A stretch of DNA of 64,000 bases from Streptomyces sp. Root1304 (GTDB lineage Bacteria > Actinomycetota > Actinomycetes > Streptomycetales > Streptomycetaceae). Both the position numbers and the translations under genes were made by a program. Below, piece by piece: positions 25,684 through 33,889 of this stretch. The stretch covers positions 79,412 through 143,411 of the forward strand of contig NZ_LMEP01000025.1 of NCBI RefSeq assembly GCF_001426405.1. Reading direction: 5' to 3'. Numbering within the stretch: the stretch's first letter is position 1; each line of letters starts with the position of its first letter. The notes beneath the pieces are model-generated. The model was not told the origin of the DNA, did not search any database, and was given only the letters and a program-made list of their open reading frames with translations.

Positions 25684-26133
25684 ATGCACCTGATGACCCT
25701 GATCCTCACCGTCGGGCTCCTGTGGCCCGTGGGCCCGCCACCGCCCGAGATCCTCCGCGGCTGGCAGCCCCCACCCGGCCCGTACGCCGCCGGCCACCGC
25801 GGCGTCGACCTCGCCGCGGCCCCCGGCACCCCGGTCCTCGCCCCCACCGCCGGCACCCTCACCTTCGCGGGCCCGGTCGGCGGCCACGGCGCCGTCACCC
25901 TCACCCTCCCCGGCACGGGCACACCCCCGCTCCGCACGACCTTCACCCCGGTGACCCCCCTGGTACCCACCGGCACCCGGGTCCCGGCCGGCACCCCGAT
26001 CGCCCGGGTCACCGAAGGCCCCCACTGCCCGACGACCTGCCTCCACTGGGGCCTCCTCCGGGGCACCCAGTACCTGAACCCCCTCCTCCTGACGAAACGA
26101 GCCCCGTCACGCCTGCTCCCCCTCAGAAACTGA
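25684..26133 (+). CDS. Short secreted M23/LytM-fold protein
   Basis: A 149-residue protein with an N-terminal hydrophobic signal (MHLMTLILTVGLLWPVG). The M23 core has AAGHRGVDLAAAPGTPV (HxxxD metal motif) and PTAGTLTFAGPVGGHG, then TRVPAGTPIARV. The second metal motif, usually HxH, reads CLHWGLLRG, so the first His is replaced by Cys. The fold is of a zinc endopeptidase acting on peptidoglycan, but activity is uncertain with this change. It is divergent from rpsB with 252 bp between, and convergent with the TetR gene across a G-rich motif. Confidence 0.82.
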   Translation: MHLMTLILTVGLLWPVGPPPPEILRGWQPPPGPYAAGHRGVDLAAAPGTPVLAPTAGTLTFAGPVGGHGAVTLTLPGTGTPPLRTTFTPVTPLVPTGTRVPAGTPIARVTEGPHCPTTCLHWGLLRGTQYLNPLLLTKRAPSRLLPLRN

Positions 26134-26140
26134 CGACGAA

Positions 26141-26162
26141 GGGGAGGGGGAGGGGGAGGGGG
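26141..26162 (+). other. G-quadruplex motif between convergent genes
   Basis: Four G-runs of 4, 5, 5 and 5 bases are separated by single A residues, on the plus strand. It lies in the 49-bp space between the M23 gene stop (26133) and the TetR gene stop (26183). One-base loops give the most stable class of quadruplex. No ordinary hairpin terminator is present in this gap. Confidence 0.8.
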
Positions 26163-26182
26163 AAGCCCCCCTGGCCGAGACT

Positions 26183-26773
26183 TCAGGCCGGGGAGCCGCC
26201 CACCCCGTGGAGTGCCATCGCGACCGCCGCCTCGGCGATCTCCGTCGGGTTCTCGGCCGCGCCGAGTTCGATGCGGCGGACGGCGGCGTCGACGACGCCC
26301 TGGAGGAGCATGGCGCCCAGTCGGGGCTGAAGTTGGCCGAGGGCGGCGAGGGCTTCGACGATCATCGCGACGAGGCCGCCGTGGGCGGCGCGGATCTTCT
26401 CACGGGCGCCGTCGTCGAGTTCGCTCGCCGAGATGGCGACGACCGCGCGGTGGCGCCGGTCCCCGACCAGTTCCAGCTGTGTGCGGACGTACGCCTCGAC
26501 CTTGCCCTCGGGGGTGGCCGCGGCGTCCATCGCGGTCTCGACCTCGGCGGCCCAGACGGGGAAGTCGACGGCGCACAGCTCTTCGACGACGGCCGCGCGC
26601 GATCGGAAGTACTCGTACACCGAGGAACGGGCGAGGCCCGTGCGCTCGGCGAGTGCGGGGAAGGTCAGCGCCTCCGTACCGCCCTCGGACAGCAGGGAAC
26701 GCGCGGCGTCCAGGAGGGCGCCGCGCTGCATCGTCCGGTGCTCGGCCACGGAGGCCGCTCGAATCCTGGGCAC
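26183..26773 (-). CDS. TetR family transcriptional regulator
   Basis: A 196-residue regulator. The N-terminal DNA-binding domain reads LLDAARSLLSEGGTEALTF then ALAERTGLARSSVYEYFRSR, the TetR helix-turn-helix. The rest is helical, with a ligand pocket not identifiable. The GTG at 26773 is the first start giving a normal head (PRIRAASVAEHRTMQ); the ribosome site (GGAG) is only two bases away, so the start is uncertain. It lies 29 bp downstream of whiG on the same strand and may be read from the whiG promoter. The target is unknown. Confidence 0.88.
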   Translation of the reverse strand: MPRIRAASVAEHRTMQRGALLDAARSLLSEGGTEALTFPALAERTGLARSSVYEYFRSRAAVVEELCAVDFPVWAAEVETAMDAAATPEGKVEAYVRTQLELVGDRRHRAVVAISASELDDGAREKIRAAHGGLVAMIVEALAALGQLQPRLGAMLLQGVVDAAVRRIELGAAENPTEIAEAAVAMALHGVGGSPA

Positions 26774-26802
26774 GGCTCCACTGTACGACCGGCCGGCGCC
26801 GG

Positions 26803-27639
26803 TCAGCGTCCGACGTCGGCCAGCTTGGCGCGGAGCTGGAGCACGGACTTGGTGTGGATCTGGCTGACGCGGCTCTCGGTGACACCGAGGACGTGGCCGA
26901 TCTCCGCCAGGGTGAGGCCCTCGTAGTAGTAGAGGGTGACGACGGTCTTCTCCCGCTCGGGGAGGGTGTTGATGGCGCGGGCCAGCAGCCGGCGCAGCTC
27001 GCGGTCCTCGGCGACCTCGACGGGGTTGTCGGCGGCCGTGTCCTCCAGGGTGTCCATCAGGGAGAGCCGGTCGCCGCCCTCGCCGCCGACGTGCAGGAGC
27101 TCTTCCAGGGCCACCACGTTCGCCAGGGACAACTGGCTGAAAACCGCGTGCAGTTCCTCCAGCGTGATCTCCATCTCCGCGGCGACCTCGCTCTCGGAGG
27201 GGGTGCGCCGGAGCTGGGCTTCGAGGGTGGCGTAGGCGCGCTCGACGTTGCGGGCCTTCTGGCGGACGGAGCGCGGGATCCAGTCCAGGGCGCGGAGTTC
27301 GTCGATCATGGCGCCGCGGATGCGGGTGATGGCGTACGTCTCGAACTTGATGGCGCGCTCGACGTCGAACTTCTCGATGGCGTCGATGAGGCCGAAGACC
27401 CCGGAGGAGACGAAGTCGGCCTGCTCCACGTTGGACGGGAGGCCGACGCTGACGCGTCCGGCGACGTATTTGACGAGCGGCGAGTAGTGCAGGATCAGCT
27501 GCTCCCGCAGTCGCTCGTCTCCCGTGTCCTTGTACGACCGCCACAGTTCGTCGAGGGAGGTCGGTGCGGGTGGTCGCACGGTGCCCCGGGCTGCTGGGGG
27601 CACCGCAGCGCGGTCAGACCCGGAGGTGTGCTGGGGCAT
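26803..27639 (-). CDS. whiG: Sporulation sigma factor WhiG
   Basis: A 278-residue sigma factor of the FliA/WhiG group. Region 2 (LILHYSPLVKYVAGRVSVGL, FGLIDAIEKFDVERAIKF, ETYAITRIRGAMIDELR) and region 4 (LPEREKTVVTLYYYEGLTLA, VLGVTESRVSQIHTKSV) are complete. An N-terminal Pro/Ala-rich stretch of about 25 residues precedes the domain. In Streptomyces, WhiG starts the conversion of aerial hyphae into spores and is restrained by the anti-sigma RsiG with c-di-GMP. The gene's place near rpsB and the sip cluster is conserved. The ATG at 27639 is close to the usual length (~280). Confidence 0.96.
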   Translation of the reverse strand: MPQHTSGSDRAAVPPAARGTVRPPAPTSLDELWRSYKDTGDERLREQLILHYSPLVKYVAGRVSVGLPSNVEQADFVSSGVFGLIDAIEKFDVERAIKFETYAITRIRGAMIDELRALDWIPRSVRQKARNVERAYATLEAQLRRTPSESEVAAEMEITLEELHAVFSQLSLANVVALEELLHVGGEGGDRLSLMDTLEDTAADNPVEVAEDRELRRLLARAINTLPEREKTVVTLYYYEGLTLAEIGHVLGVTESRVSQIHTKSVLQLRAKLADVGR

Positions 27640-27881
27640 GCGTTGCCTTGAGCCGTTCTGCTGTCGGGTGTGGAGATGTGTTGGGTGTCCTGGGGGGAAT
27701 CCTGGTGAGCGTAGCGTGAGTGCGCGGTAGCGGTGAGCGAACATCGGCGGATCGCGCCGCTCCGGGTGGACGCCGTCGGCCACATCTTCGAACCCGGGCC
27801 GTGGCGCGCGTCGGCCCCTCGGGTGCGGCCGAGAGAACTCGATTGTTCATCGGCATCACCCTTTCACCCGAATGCTCCAGG

Positions 27882-29111
27882 TCAAGGACCGCCTCGCCGC
27901 GCGTTCGACCCGGGTGTCGCGGTGTTCGTCAACTGCCAGCCCTCGCCGCGCCGTTCGACGAAGCCGAGGGAGTGGAGTTCGTACAGCCTGGCGAGGGTGT
28001 CGTCCGGGGTGGTTCCGGCGCGACGGGCGATGACGGTCGCGGGGGTGGGTCCGCGTGCGGGGAGCGCTTCGAGGACGCGTTTCGCGGCGGGGGCGAGGAG
28101 GTCGCGGGGGAGAACGGGTCCTCGGCGCGTCGGTGCGAGCTGTCCCATGTCTCCGACGAGTTCGACGATCTCGTCGGCGTCGGTGACGAGGGTGGCCTCA
28201 CCGCGCAGGAGTTCGTGGACCCCTGCGGAGAGTGCGCTGGTCACCGGTCCTGGGACGCCCATCGTGTGGCGGCCGAGGCGGGTGGCGGCGCGGGCGGTGA
28301 CGAGGGAGCCGCTGCGGTGCTGTGCCTCGATGACGACGGTGCCGCGGGTGAGGGCGGCGATGACGCGGTTGCGGAGGATGAAGCGGCTCGGGGTGGGGTG
28401 GCTGTCGGGTGGCAACTCGCCTACGACCAGGCCTTGTTCGGCGATGCGCCGGATGAGCTGGTCGTGGCCGCGGGGGTAGGGGGTGTCGACCCCGCAGGCG
28501 AGTACGGCGACGGTGGCGCCGCCTGCGGCGAGGGCTCCCCGGTGTGCGGCGCCGTCGATGCCGTAGGCGGCTCCGGAGACGACGACCCAGCCGTGGCGGG
28601 CGAGGCCGGTGGCGAGGTCGGCGGCGGTGTGGGCGCCGTACGGGGTGCAGGCGCGGGCGCCGACCAGGGCGACGGAGCGGAGGGCCCAGGTGCGCAGGTC
28701 GGCGGGGCCTCTGACCCACAGGCCGATGGGGCGGGTGTCTCCGAGGTCGTCGAGTTGACGGGGCCATTCGGTGTCGCCGGGGACGACGAGGCGTCCGCCG
28801 AGCCGGTGGATGGTGTCGAGGTCCCGGTCGGGGTCGGCGGCGGTGGCGCGGAGACGCCAGGACGCGACGCGTTTGCCCCCGGTCCCGGGGAAGGGGTCGG
28901 CGCTGAAGTCGCCGGTCCGGGGAAGGGGGTCGGCGCCGATCCCTCCACGGTCGGTGGCCGCCGTGGTCTCCGGCGTTCCCAGCAGGCGGTCGACGAAGCC
29001 CGTGGCTCCGTAGTGGCGGAGCCAGCGGCCCGCGTGTTCGTCGCCGGGTTCGACGGTGCGGCTGAGGACGGCGCGGGCCCGGTGTTCGTCGGTGGTGGCG
29101 CCGGTGGTCAT
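27882..29111 (-). CDS. dprA: DNA-processing protein DprA
   Basis: A 409-residue DprA/Smf. The Rossmann core contains VALVGARACTPYGAHTAADL, VVVSGAAYGIDGAAHRGAL, ATVAVLACGVDTPYP and SRFILRNRVIAALTRGTVVI. A winged-helix-like end follows (LARLYELHSLGFVERRGEGW). Family members load RecA on single-stranded DNA during natural uptake; in Streptomyces, where competence is not standard, the role is unclear. The ATG overlaps the ComM-type gene stop (ATGA). A 50-residue low-complexity insert with GIGADPLPRTGDFSADPFPG lies near residue 60, before the core. Confidence 0.94.
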   Translation of the reverse strand: MTTGATTDEHRARAVLSRTVEPGDEHAGRWLRHYGATGFVDRLLGTPETTAATDRGGIGADPLPRTGDFSADPFPGTGGKRVASWRLRATAADPDRDLDTIHRLGGRLVVPGDTEWPRQLDDLGDTRPIGLWVRGPADLRTWALRSVALVGARACTPYGAHTAADLATGLARHGWVVVSGAAYGIDGAAHRGALAAGGATVAVLACGVDTPYPRGHDQLIRRIAEQGLVVGELPPDSHPTPSRFILRNRVIAALTRGTVVIEAQHRSGSLVTARAATRLGRHTMGVPGPVTSALSAGVHELLRGEATLVTDADEIVELVGDMGQLAPTRRGPVLPRDLLAPAAKRVLEALPARGPTPATVIARRAGTTPDDTLARLYELHSLGFVERRGEGWQLTNTATPGSNARRGGP

Positions 29112-30730
29112 GCGCGCTCCCCCGCTCCGACGGGCACGCCGCGGGCGATGCCGGTGCGCAGTTCGAGGGCGAGGGCGATGTCCTGGCGGTCGGGGCGGTC
29201 GTGTCCCGCGAGGTCGGCGACGGTCCAGGCGACGCGGAGTACGCGGTCGAGGCCGCGGGCGGTGAGGAGGCCTCGTTCGATGTCGCGTTCGGCTTCGGCG
29301 AGGGCGCCGGAGGCCGCGTGGTAGCGGGTGCGGAGTTCGTGTCCGGGGATCTCGCTGTTGACGGTCCAGGGGGTGTCGGCGAGGCGGGTGGCGGCGCGGT
29401 CGCGGGCGTCGCGGACGCGTTCGGCGACGGTGGCGGTGTTCTCGCCCCGGCCGCCCTGGCCGAGGAGGTCGGCGCGGGTGACGGGTTCGACTTCGACCCG
29501 TAGGTCGACGCGGTCGAGGAGGGGTCCGGAGAGGCGGGCCTGGTAGCGGCGGACGAGGGCGGCGGGGCATTCGCAGCCGGCGCCGTGCAGGGTGTGGCGT
29601 CCGCAGGGGCAGGGGTTGGCGGCGAGGGCGAGGAGGAAGCGGGCGGGGAGGCGTACGACTCCGGCGGCGCGGGCGATGACGACGTGCCCGGATTCGAGGG
29701 GCTGGCGGAGGGCGTCGAGTGCCTTGCCGGAGAACTCGGGGGCTTCGTCCAGGAAGAGGATGCCCCGGTGAGCGAGGGAGACCGCGCCGGGCCTGGGGAG
29801 GCCGTTTCCGCCGCCGACCAGGGACTGCATGGTGGCGGAGTGGTGGGGTGCGCAGTAGGGGGCGCGGCGGACGAGGGGTTCGCCGGGCGGGAGGATGCCG
29901 GCGACGGAGTGGACGGCGGTGACTTCGAGGGATTCCTGTCGGGTGAGGGGCGGGAGGATGCCGGGGAGTCGTTCGGCCAGCATGGTCTTTCCGGCGCCGG
30001 GTGGTCCGGAGAGCAGCAGGTGGTGGCTGCCGGCGGCGGCGACTTCGAGGGCGCGGCGGGCGCGGTGCTGGCCTGCGACGTCGGCGAGGTCGGGGCCTTC
30101 GGTGGGGTCGCCGGGGCCGGTGGTGAGTCCGGTGCCGAGTCCGGCGCCGGGGAGGAGGAGTCCGGCGAGCATGGCGTCGGGGCGGCCCTCTTCGGTGGGT
30201 TCCTCCTCGGGGACGGGTTCGTCGGTGAGGACGGCGATGAGCTGGCGGAGGGTGCGGACGCCGAGGACGGAGATTCCGGGGACGAGGGAGGCCTCGCCGG
30301 CGGTCTGTTCGGGTACGACGACCTGGTGGTAGCCGGCGTCGGCGGCGGCGAGGACGGCGGGCAGGATGCCGCGGACGGGGCGGACGCGGCCGTCGAGTCC
30401 GAGTTCGCCGATGAGGACGAGGTCGGCGATGGCGCGTGGGTCGATGCGTTCGGCGGCGCCGAGGGTGGCGGCCGCGACGGCGAGGTCGAATCCGGATCCG
30501 CTCTTGGGGACGGAGGCGGGGCTGAGTCCGACGGTCAGTTTCTTCTGGGGCCATTCGGCGCCGGAGTTGACGACGGCGGCGCGGACGCGGTCGCGGCTTT
30601 CGGTGAGGCTCTTGTCGGGGAGTCCGACGAGGGTGAAGGCGGCGACGCCCGGTTCGAGGTCGGCCTGCACTTCGACGACGACGCCTTCGACGCCGAGGAG
30701 GGCGACGGAGCAGGTGCGGGCGAATCCCAT
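29108..30730 (-). CDS. comM: ComM/YifB family Mg-chelatase-like AAA ATPase
   Basis: A 540-residue protein. The N-terminal LonC-like domain (MGFARTCSVALLGVEGVVVE, then GLPDKSLTESRDRVRAA) is followed by the AAA module: Walker A LSGPPGAGKTMLAERLPGIL, Walker B ILFLDEAPEF, sensor LAANPCPCG and the C-terminal Mg-chelatase domain (LDRVDLRVEVEP). In other bacteria ComM is a hexameric helicase that helps branch migration during recombination of taken-up DNA. The order yraN-comM-dprA with a two-base gap and a four-base overlap is typical of actinobacteria and indicates an operon. Confidence 0.93.
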   Translation of the reverse strand: MGFARTCSVALLGVEGVVVEVQADLEPGVAAFTLVGLPDKSLTESRDRVRAAVVNSGAEWPQKKLTVGLSPASVPKSGSGFDLAVAAATLGAAERIDPRAIADLVLIGELGLDGRVRPVRGILPAVLAAADAGYHQVVVPEQTAGEASLVPGISVLGVRTLRQLIAVLTDEPVPEEEPTEEGRPDAMLAGLLLPGAGLGTGLTTGPGDPTEGPDLADVAGQHRARRALEVAAAGSHHLLLSGPPGAGKTMLAERLPGILPPLTRQESLEVTAVHSVAGILPPGEPLVRRAPYCAPHHSATMQSLVGGGNGLPRPGAVSLAHRGILFLDEAPEFSGKALDALRQPLESGHVVIARAAGVVRLPARFLLALAANPCPCGRHTLHGAGCECPAALVRRYQARLSGPLLDRVDLRVEVEPVTRADLLGQGGRGENTATVAERVRDARDRAATRLADTPWTVNSEIPGHELRTRYHAASGALAEAERDIERGLLTARGLDRVLRVAWTVADLAGHDRPDRQDIALALELRTGIARGVPVGAGERA

Positions 30731-30731
30731 C

Positions 30732-31097
30732 TCAGGCCACCCCCTGGGCGTGGGTGAGGACGGGGGCGCCGCGGTGGGGCAGGACGATGCCGATGAGGTC
30801 GATGCGGATGCCGCCGTGGGGGGCGGGGGTGTCGTGGCGGTCGAGCCAGCAGGCGGCGAGGCGGCGGAGCCGTTCGGCCTTGCGGGGTGTGACGGCGGCC
30901 ATGGGGTCTTCGTAGCCGCCGTGGCGGCGGGTCTTGACCTCGCAGATGACGAGGGTGTCGCCGTCGCGGGCGACGATGTCGATCTCGCCGGTCCGGCCGC
31001 AGCGCCAGTTGCGGGCGAGGATGTACATGCCGGTCGCGGTGAGCCGGCGGGTCGCGAGCTCTTCTCCGTACCGTCCGAGTGCCTGGGTCTTGTTCAT
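30732..31097 (-). CDS. yraN: YraN family (UPF0102) putative nuclease-fold protein
   Basis: A 121-residue protein. It opens with ALGRYGEELATRRLTATGMY, has NWRCGRTGEIDIVARDGDTL and VICEVKTRR, which is the E-x-D...E-x-K pattern of the PD-(D/E)XK nuclease fold found in Holliday-junction resolvase relatives. No reaction is established for the family. The ATG at 31097 is served by GGAGG at about nine bases, but that site lies inside the 3' arm of a strong hairpin (31102-31137), so translation may be controlled. The comM-like gene follows after one base. Confidence 0.92.
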   Translation of the reverse strand: MNKTQALGRYGEELATRRLTATGMYILARNWRCGRTGEIDIVARDGDTLVICEVKTRRHGGYEDPMAAVTPRKAERLRRLAACWLDRHDTPAPHGGIRIDLIGIVLPHRGAPVLTHAQGVA

Positions 31098-31101
31098 GCG
31101 G

Positions 31102-31137
31102 CACCACCTCCGTCACTGACTGTGACGGATGGTGGTG
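31102..31137 (-). promoter_or_regulatory. Hairpin covering the yraN ribosome binding site
   Basis: On the minus strand CACCACC-AT-CCGTCAC pairs with GTGACGG-A-GGTGGTG, i.e. 14 base pairs around the loop AGTCA with a 2/1 internal bulge. The right arm contains the GGAGG that serves yraN. The hairpin also lies after the DUF2469 stop (31208), so it could act as terminator, translational lock, or both. Confidence 0.7.
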
Positions 31138-31207
31138 GATCGCGTGTGGCGCTGTGGACGGGCCGGTGGCTGTGGAGAACTCGCTCACCCGTGGGGGTGA
31201 GGCGGGT

Positions 31208-31516
31208 TCAGCTGCCGGGCAGTTCGAGGTCGCTCTTGTTGAGCTCCTCGATGTTCACGTCCTTGAAGGTGAGGACGCGGACCTGCTTGACGAACCTGGC
31301 CGGCCGGTACATGTCCCAGACCCAGGCGTCGGCCATGCTGACTTCGAAGAAGACCTCGCCCTGGACCGAGTGCACCTGCATCTCGTAGTCGTTGGTGAGG
31401 TAGAAGCGCCGCTCGGTCTCGATCACGTATTTGAACAGCCCGACGACATCGCGGTACTCCCGGTAGAGCTTCAGCTCCATCTCGGTCTCGTACTTCTCGA
31501 GGTCCTCGGCGCTCAT
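31208..31516 (-). CDS. DUF2469 family protein
   Basis: A 102-residue acidic protein, strongly conserved in actinobacteria. It begins MSAEDLEKYETEMELKLYRE and contains VVGLFKYVIETERRFYLTND and DAWVWDMYRPARFVKQVRV. The function is unknown; no catalytic motif or membrane segment is visible. It follows the Nudix gene on the same strand after 55 bp and is followed by the yraN hairpin. The C-terminal end (ELNKSDLELPGS) is typical of the family. Confidence 0.93.
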   Translation of the reverse strand: MSAEDLEKYETEMELKLYREYRDVVGLFKYVIETERRFYLTNDYEMQVHSVQGEVFFEVSMADAWVWDMYRPARFVKQVRVLTFKDVNIEELNKSDLELPGS

Positions 31517-31571
31517 GGCATGTTCCCCTTCAGCCGTGCGTCCCCCTATTGTGCGCCAGGCGGACGCGCCC

Positions 31572-32111
31572 CTAAACGATTTCCGGGGCGAGAACCACCG
31601 GGGCACTCGGAGGTCCCTCGTCGAGCAGCGTGCGGAGCAGCTCGGCGAGTCTGGTCGGGTACACCGTCTCATGGGCCGCCGACAGTTCGGCGGAGGTCCA
31701 CCATCTCAGGCCCGCGACGCTGCGGGTCTCCAGTTCGGTGAGGGCCTGTGGCCGGGGTGCGGTCTCCGTTCCGCGGGTGCGGGCGAGGTAGTACCACTCG
31801 TCCTGGTCCCAGCGGTGTCCGTCGAAGGGGAAGGAGCAGTACCGCTTCCAGAGGACGGGTCCGAGGTCGACCTCGGTGATGCCGGTCTCCTCGGCGAGCT
31901 CCCGCAGGGCGGCCTGTTCGTGGGTCTCGTCGCCCTCCAGGCCGCCGCCGGGGGTGAACCACCAGGTGTCGTCCGGGTCGTCGGGCTCGTGACCGTGCAT
32001 CAGCAGGACGCGGTCGTCGGGGTCGAGGAGCACGACGCGCGCGACCCGCCGCCGCAGAACGGACCCCGCCCCGGTCGCCTTCGTCTCGGCCCCCGCCGTC
32101 GATTCCGTCAT
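31572..32111 (-). CDS. Nudix hydrolase
   Basis: A 179-residue Nudix protein. The box is complete: GGLEGDETHEQAALREL then AEETGI (G-x5-E-x7-REL-x2-EE-x-G-I). The preceding PDDTWWFTPGGG is typical of the group linked to sipZ in Streptomyces. It would hydrolyse a nucleoside-diphosphate-linked compound; the substrate is not known. The ATG at 32111 overlaps the sipZ stop (ATGA), so it is translated with sipZ. Confidence 0.92.
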   Translation of the reverse strand: MTESTAGAETKATGAGSVLRRRVARVVLLDPDDRVLLMHGHEPDDPDDTWWFTPGGGLEGDETHEQAALRELAEETGITEVDLGPVLWKRYCSFPFDGHRWDQDEWYYLARTRGTETAPRPQALTELETRSVAGLRWWTSAELSAAHETVYPTRLAELLRTLLDEGPPSAPVVLAPEIV

Positions 32112-32878
32112 GTCCCCACCCTCTCGCGTCGCCCGCCGCGCGGCCCCGTCGGGCGGCGGCGCTTCGTGAGGAAGCCTGCCACCGGTCCGTACGCGGCGCC
32201 GAGCATGATCAGGAGGGCGCCGAGGACGATCGCGGTGAGGAGGAGGCGTACGGGCCCGGGTTCGGAGGTGCCGCCGGGGAGGGCGGCGAAGCCCGTGGGG
32301 CGGTCCAGGAGGCCCTTGGCGGGCCAGACGACGGCGTCGACCCTGCCGGTGACCGTGGAGCGGGGCACGGAGCCCTGTCCGGCCTCCTCCAGGTGGGAGC
32401 GGGAGTCGAGGGACAGGTGCCGGTCGTCGCCGAGGAGGAAGAGGCTGTCCGCGGGGACGGTGACGGTGAACGCCTTGTCGGAGGCGGTGACGCGGCCTTC
32501 GGGTCCGGGCTCGACGTAGGGCTCGTCGACGGGGGTGCCGTTGACGGTGAGGCGGCCGTCCCGGTCGCAGCAGGCGACGGTGTCGCCGCCGATGCCCGCG
32601 ACCCGCTTCACCATGGGGGCGTCGCCCCAGAGGGGGTCGCGGAAGACCACGACGTCGCCGCGCCGCACCTCGTCGCCGTCCACGCGCTGGGCGAGGACGC
32701 GGGAGCCGACGTCGAGCGTGGGGGTCATGGACTGCGAGGGGATGGTGTACGGCTGGTAGAGCAGGGCTCCCCAGCCGAATCCGCCGAGGAAGAGCACACA
32801 GCCGACGGCCACGGACAGCCCCGACAGCGTGCTGCCGAGGCGGCCGCGGCCGCCCTTCGTCCGTATGTTTCCGCTCAT
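32108..32878 (-). CDS. sipZ: Type I signal peptidase (SipZ position)
   Basis: A 256-residue membrane peptidase. After an N-terminal helix (LSVAVGCVLFLGGFGWGALL) comes box B with the catalytic Ser in IPSQSMTPTLDVG and box D with the general-base Lys in MVKRVAGIGGDTV; box E is FLLGDDRHLSLDSRSH. A C-terminal helix near residues 218-238 (LLLTAIVLGALLIMLGAAY) gives a second membrane anchor. It cleaves signal peptides outside the membrane. It is fourth in the sip row but separated from sipY by 72 bp, consistent with the separate sipZ operon described in S. lividans. Confidence 0.93.
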   Translation of the reverse strand: MSGNIRTKGGRGRLGSTLSGLSVAVGCVLFLGGFGWGALLYQPYTIPSQSMTPTLDVGSRVLAQRVDGDEVRRGDVVVFRDPLWGDAPMVKRVAGIGGDTVACCDRDGRLTVNGTPVDEPYVEPGPEGRVTASDKAFTVTVPADSLFLLGDDRHLSLDSRSHLEEAGQGSVPRSTVTGRVDAVVWPAKGLLDRPTGFAALPGGTSEPGPVRLLLTAIVLGALLIMLGAAYGPVAGFLTKRRRPTGPRGGRRERVGT

Positions 32879-32950
32879 GTGGGCACCCCGTGGTTCGGTG
32901 ACGGACGGTGGTCCGTCGACCGTCCGGGACGGCACCCTACCCGCGGGTCG

Positions 32951-33889
32951 CTACTCGGCGGTATGCCGGGCGGCGAGCTTCTTCCGGCGCCACAGCACCA
33001 GCGGGAGCGCCCCGGCGAGGCCGGCCGCGCCGACGGGGGCGGCGGTCATGGCCTGGTTGAGGCCGGGCTGGTCGAAGATGTCGGGCACCGGGAGGGTGGC
33101 CCAGCGGGTGACGGGCCAGGCGATCACCACGGCGCGGCCGACGACCTCGTCGTTGGAGACCGTGCCGCCACCGGGGAGCTGCTGGTGGAAGCGGGAGTCC
33201 AGGGAGTTCTGGCGGTTGTCGCCCATGACCCAGATGCGGCCCTCGGGGACCTTGATCGGGCCGAAGGAGTCCTGGCAGGGGACGGAGCCGGGGTAGAGGT
33301 ACGAGGTCTCGTCCAGGGCCACGCCGTTGAGGACGACCTTGCCGCCCTCCTTGCAGGAGACGGTGTCGCCGCCGACGGCGATGACGCGCTTGATGAGGTC
33401 CTTCTCCTCGGCGGACGGCATGAGGCCGATGAAGCTGAGGAACTTCTGGACGACGTTCGGCGTGGGCGTGTCCTGGCCTTCGAGCCAGCCGCCCGGGTCG
33501 TGGAAGACGACGACTTCGCCGCGCTCGGGCTCGGAGCCGAACCAGGGCGTGAGTTTGTCGACGAGGACCCGGTCGCCCTTGACGAGCGTGTTCATCATCG
33601 ATTCCGAGGGGATCGAGAACGCCTGTACCAGGAAGGTCTTGATCAGCAGGGCGAGTACGAGCGCGATGCCGACGAGGAGGGGCAGTTCCTTCCAGAAGGA
33701 ACGCTGCTTCTTCGGGGTCCTGCCGGACCCGCCCGCCGCGTCGTCGCCGCCCGGTGCGTCGCCGCCCGGCGGCTGCGTCTGCTCGTCACCCGTCACGTCG
33801 TCACCCGTCGTGTCCTCGCCGAAGGCCCCGTCGGCCCCCTTGTCGGGCCCATCGTGTCCGGATCGTGCGCCGACGGCCAAATCCCCCAC
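32951..33889 (-). CDS. sipY: Type I signal peptidase (SipY position)
   Basis: A 312-residue peptidase. The cytoplasmic head of ~60 residues is acidic (GEDTTGDDVTGDEQ) and is followed by a helix (LPLLVGIALVLALLIKTF). Catalytic Ser is in SIPSESMMNTLVKGD and Lys in LIKRVIAVGGDTVSC; WVMGDNRQNSLDSRFH is box E. A C-terminal helix precedes the basic end (RRKKLAARHTAE). A GTG at 33895 and one at 33889 are possible; the second has GAGGAG five bases upstream. The first ~30 codons lie inside the sipX gene in another frame. In S. lividans SipY is the main enzyme. Confidence 0.92.
   Translation of the reverse strand: MGDLAVGARSGHDGPDKGADGAFGEDTTGDDVTGDEQTQPPGGDAPGGDDAAGGSGRTPKKQRSFWKELPLLVGIALVLALLIKTFLVQAFSIPSESMMNTLVKGDRVLVDKLTPWFGSEPERGEVVVFHDPGGWLEGQDTPTPNVVQKFLSFIGLMPSAEEKDLIKRVIAVGGDTVSCKEGGKVVLNGVALDETSYLYPGSVPCQDSFGPIKVPEGRIWVMGDNRQNSLDSRFHQQLPGGGTVSNDEVVGRAVVIAWPVTRWATLPVPDIFDQPGLNQAMTAAPVGAAGLAGALPLVLWRRKKLAARHTAE

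Noticed and set aside
29112..30554. Extension of the dprA frame through the comM region
   Set aside because: The upstream part is Arg/Pro-rich nonsense from the comM gene's other frame; dprA starts at 29111, overlapping the comM stop by four bases.
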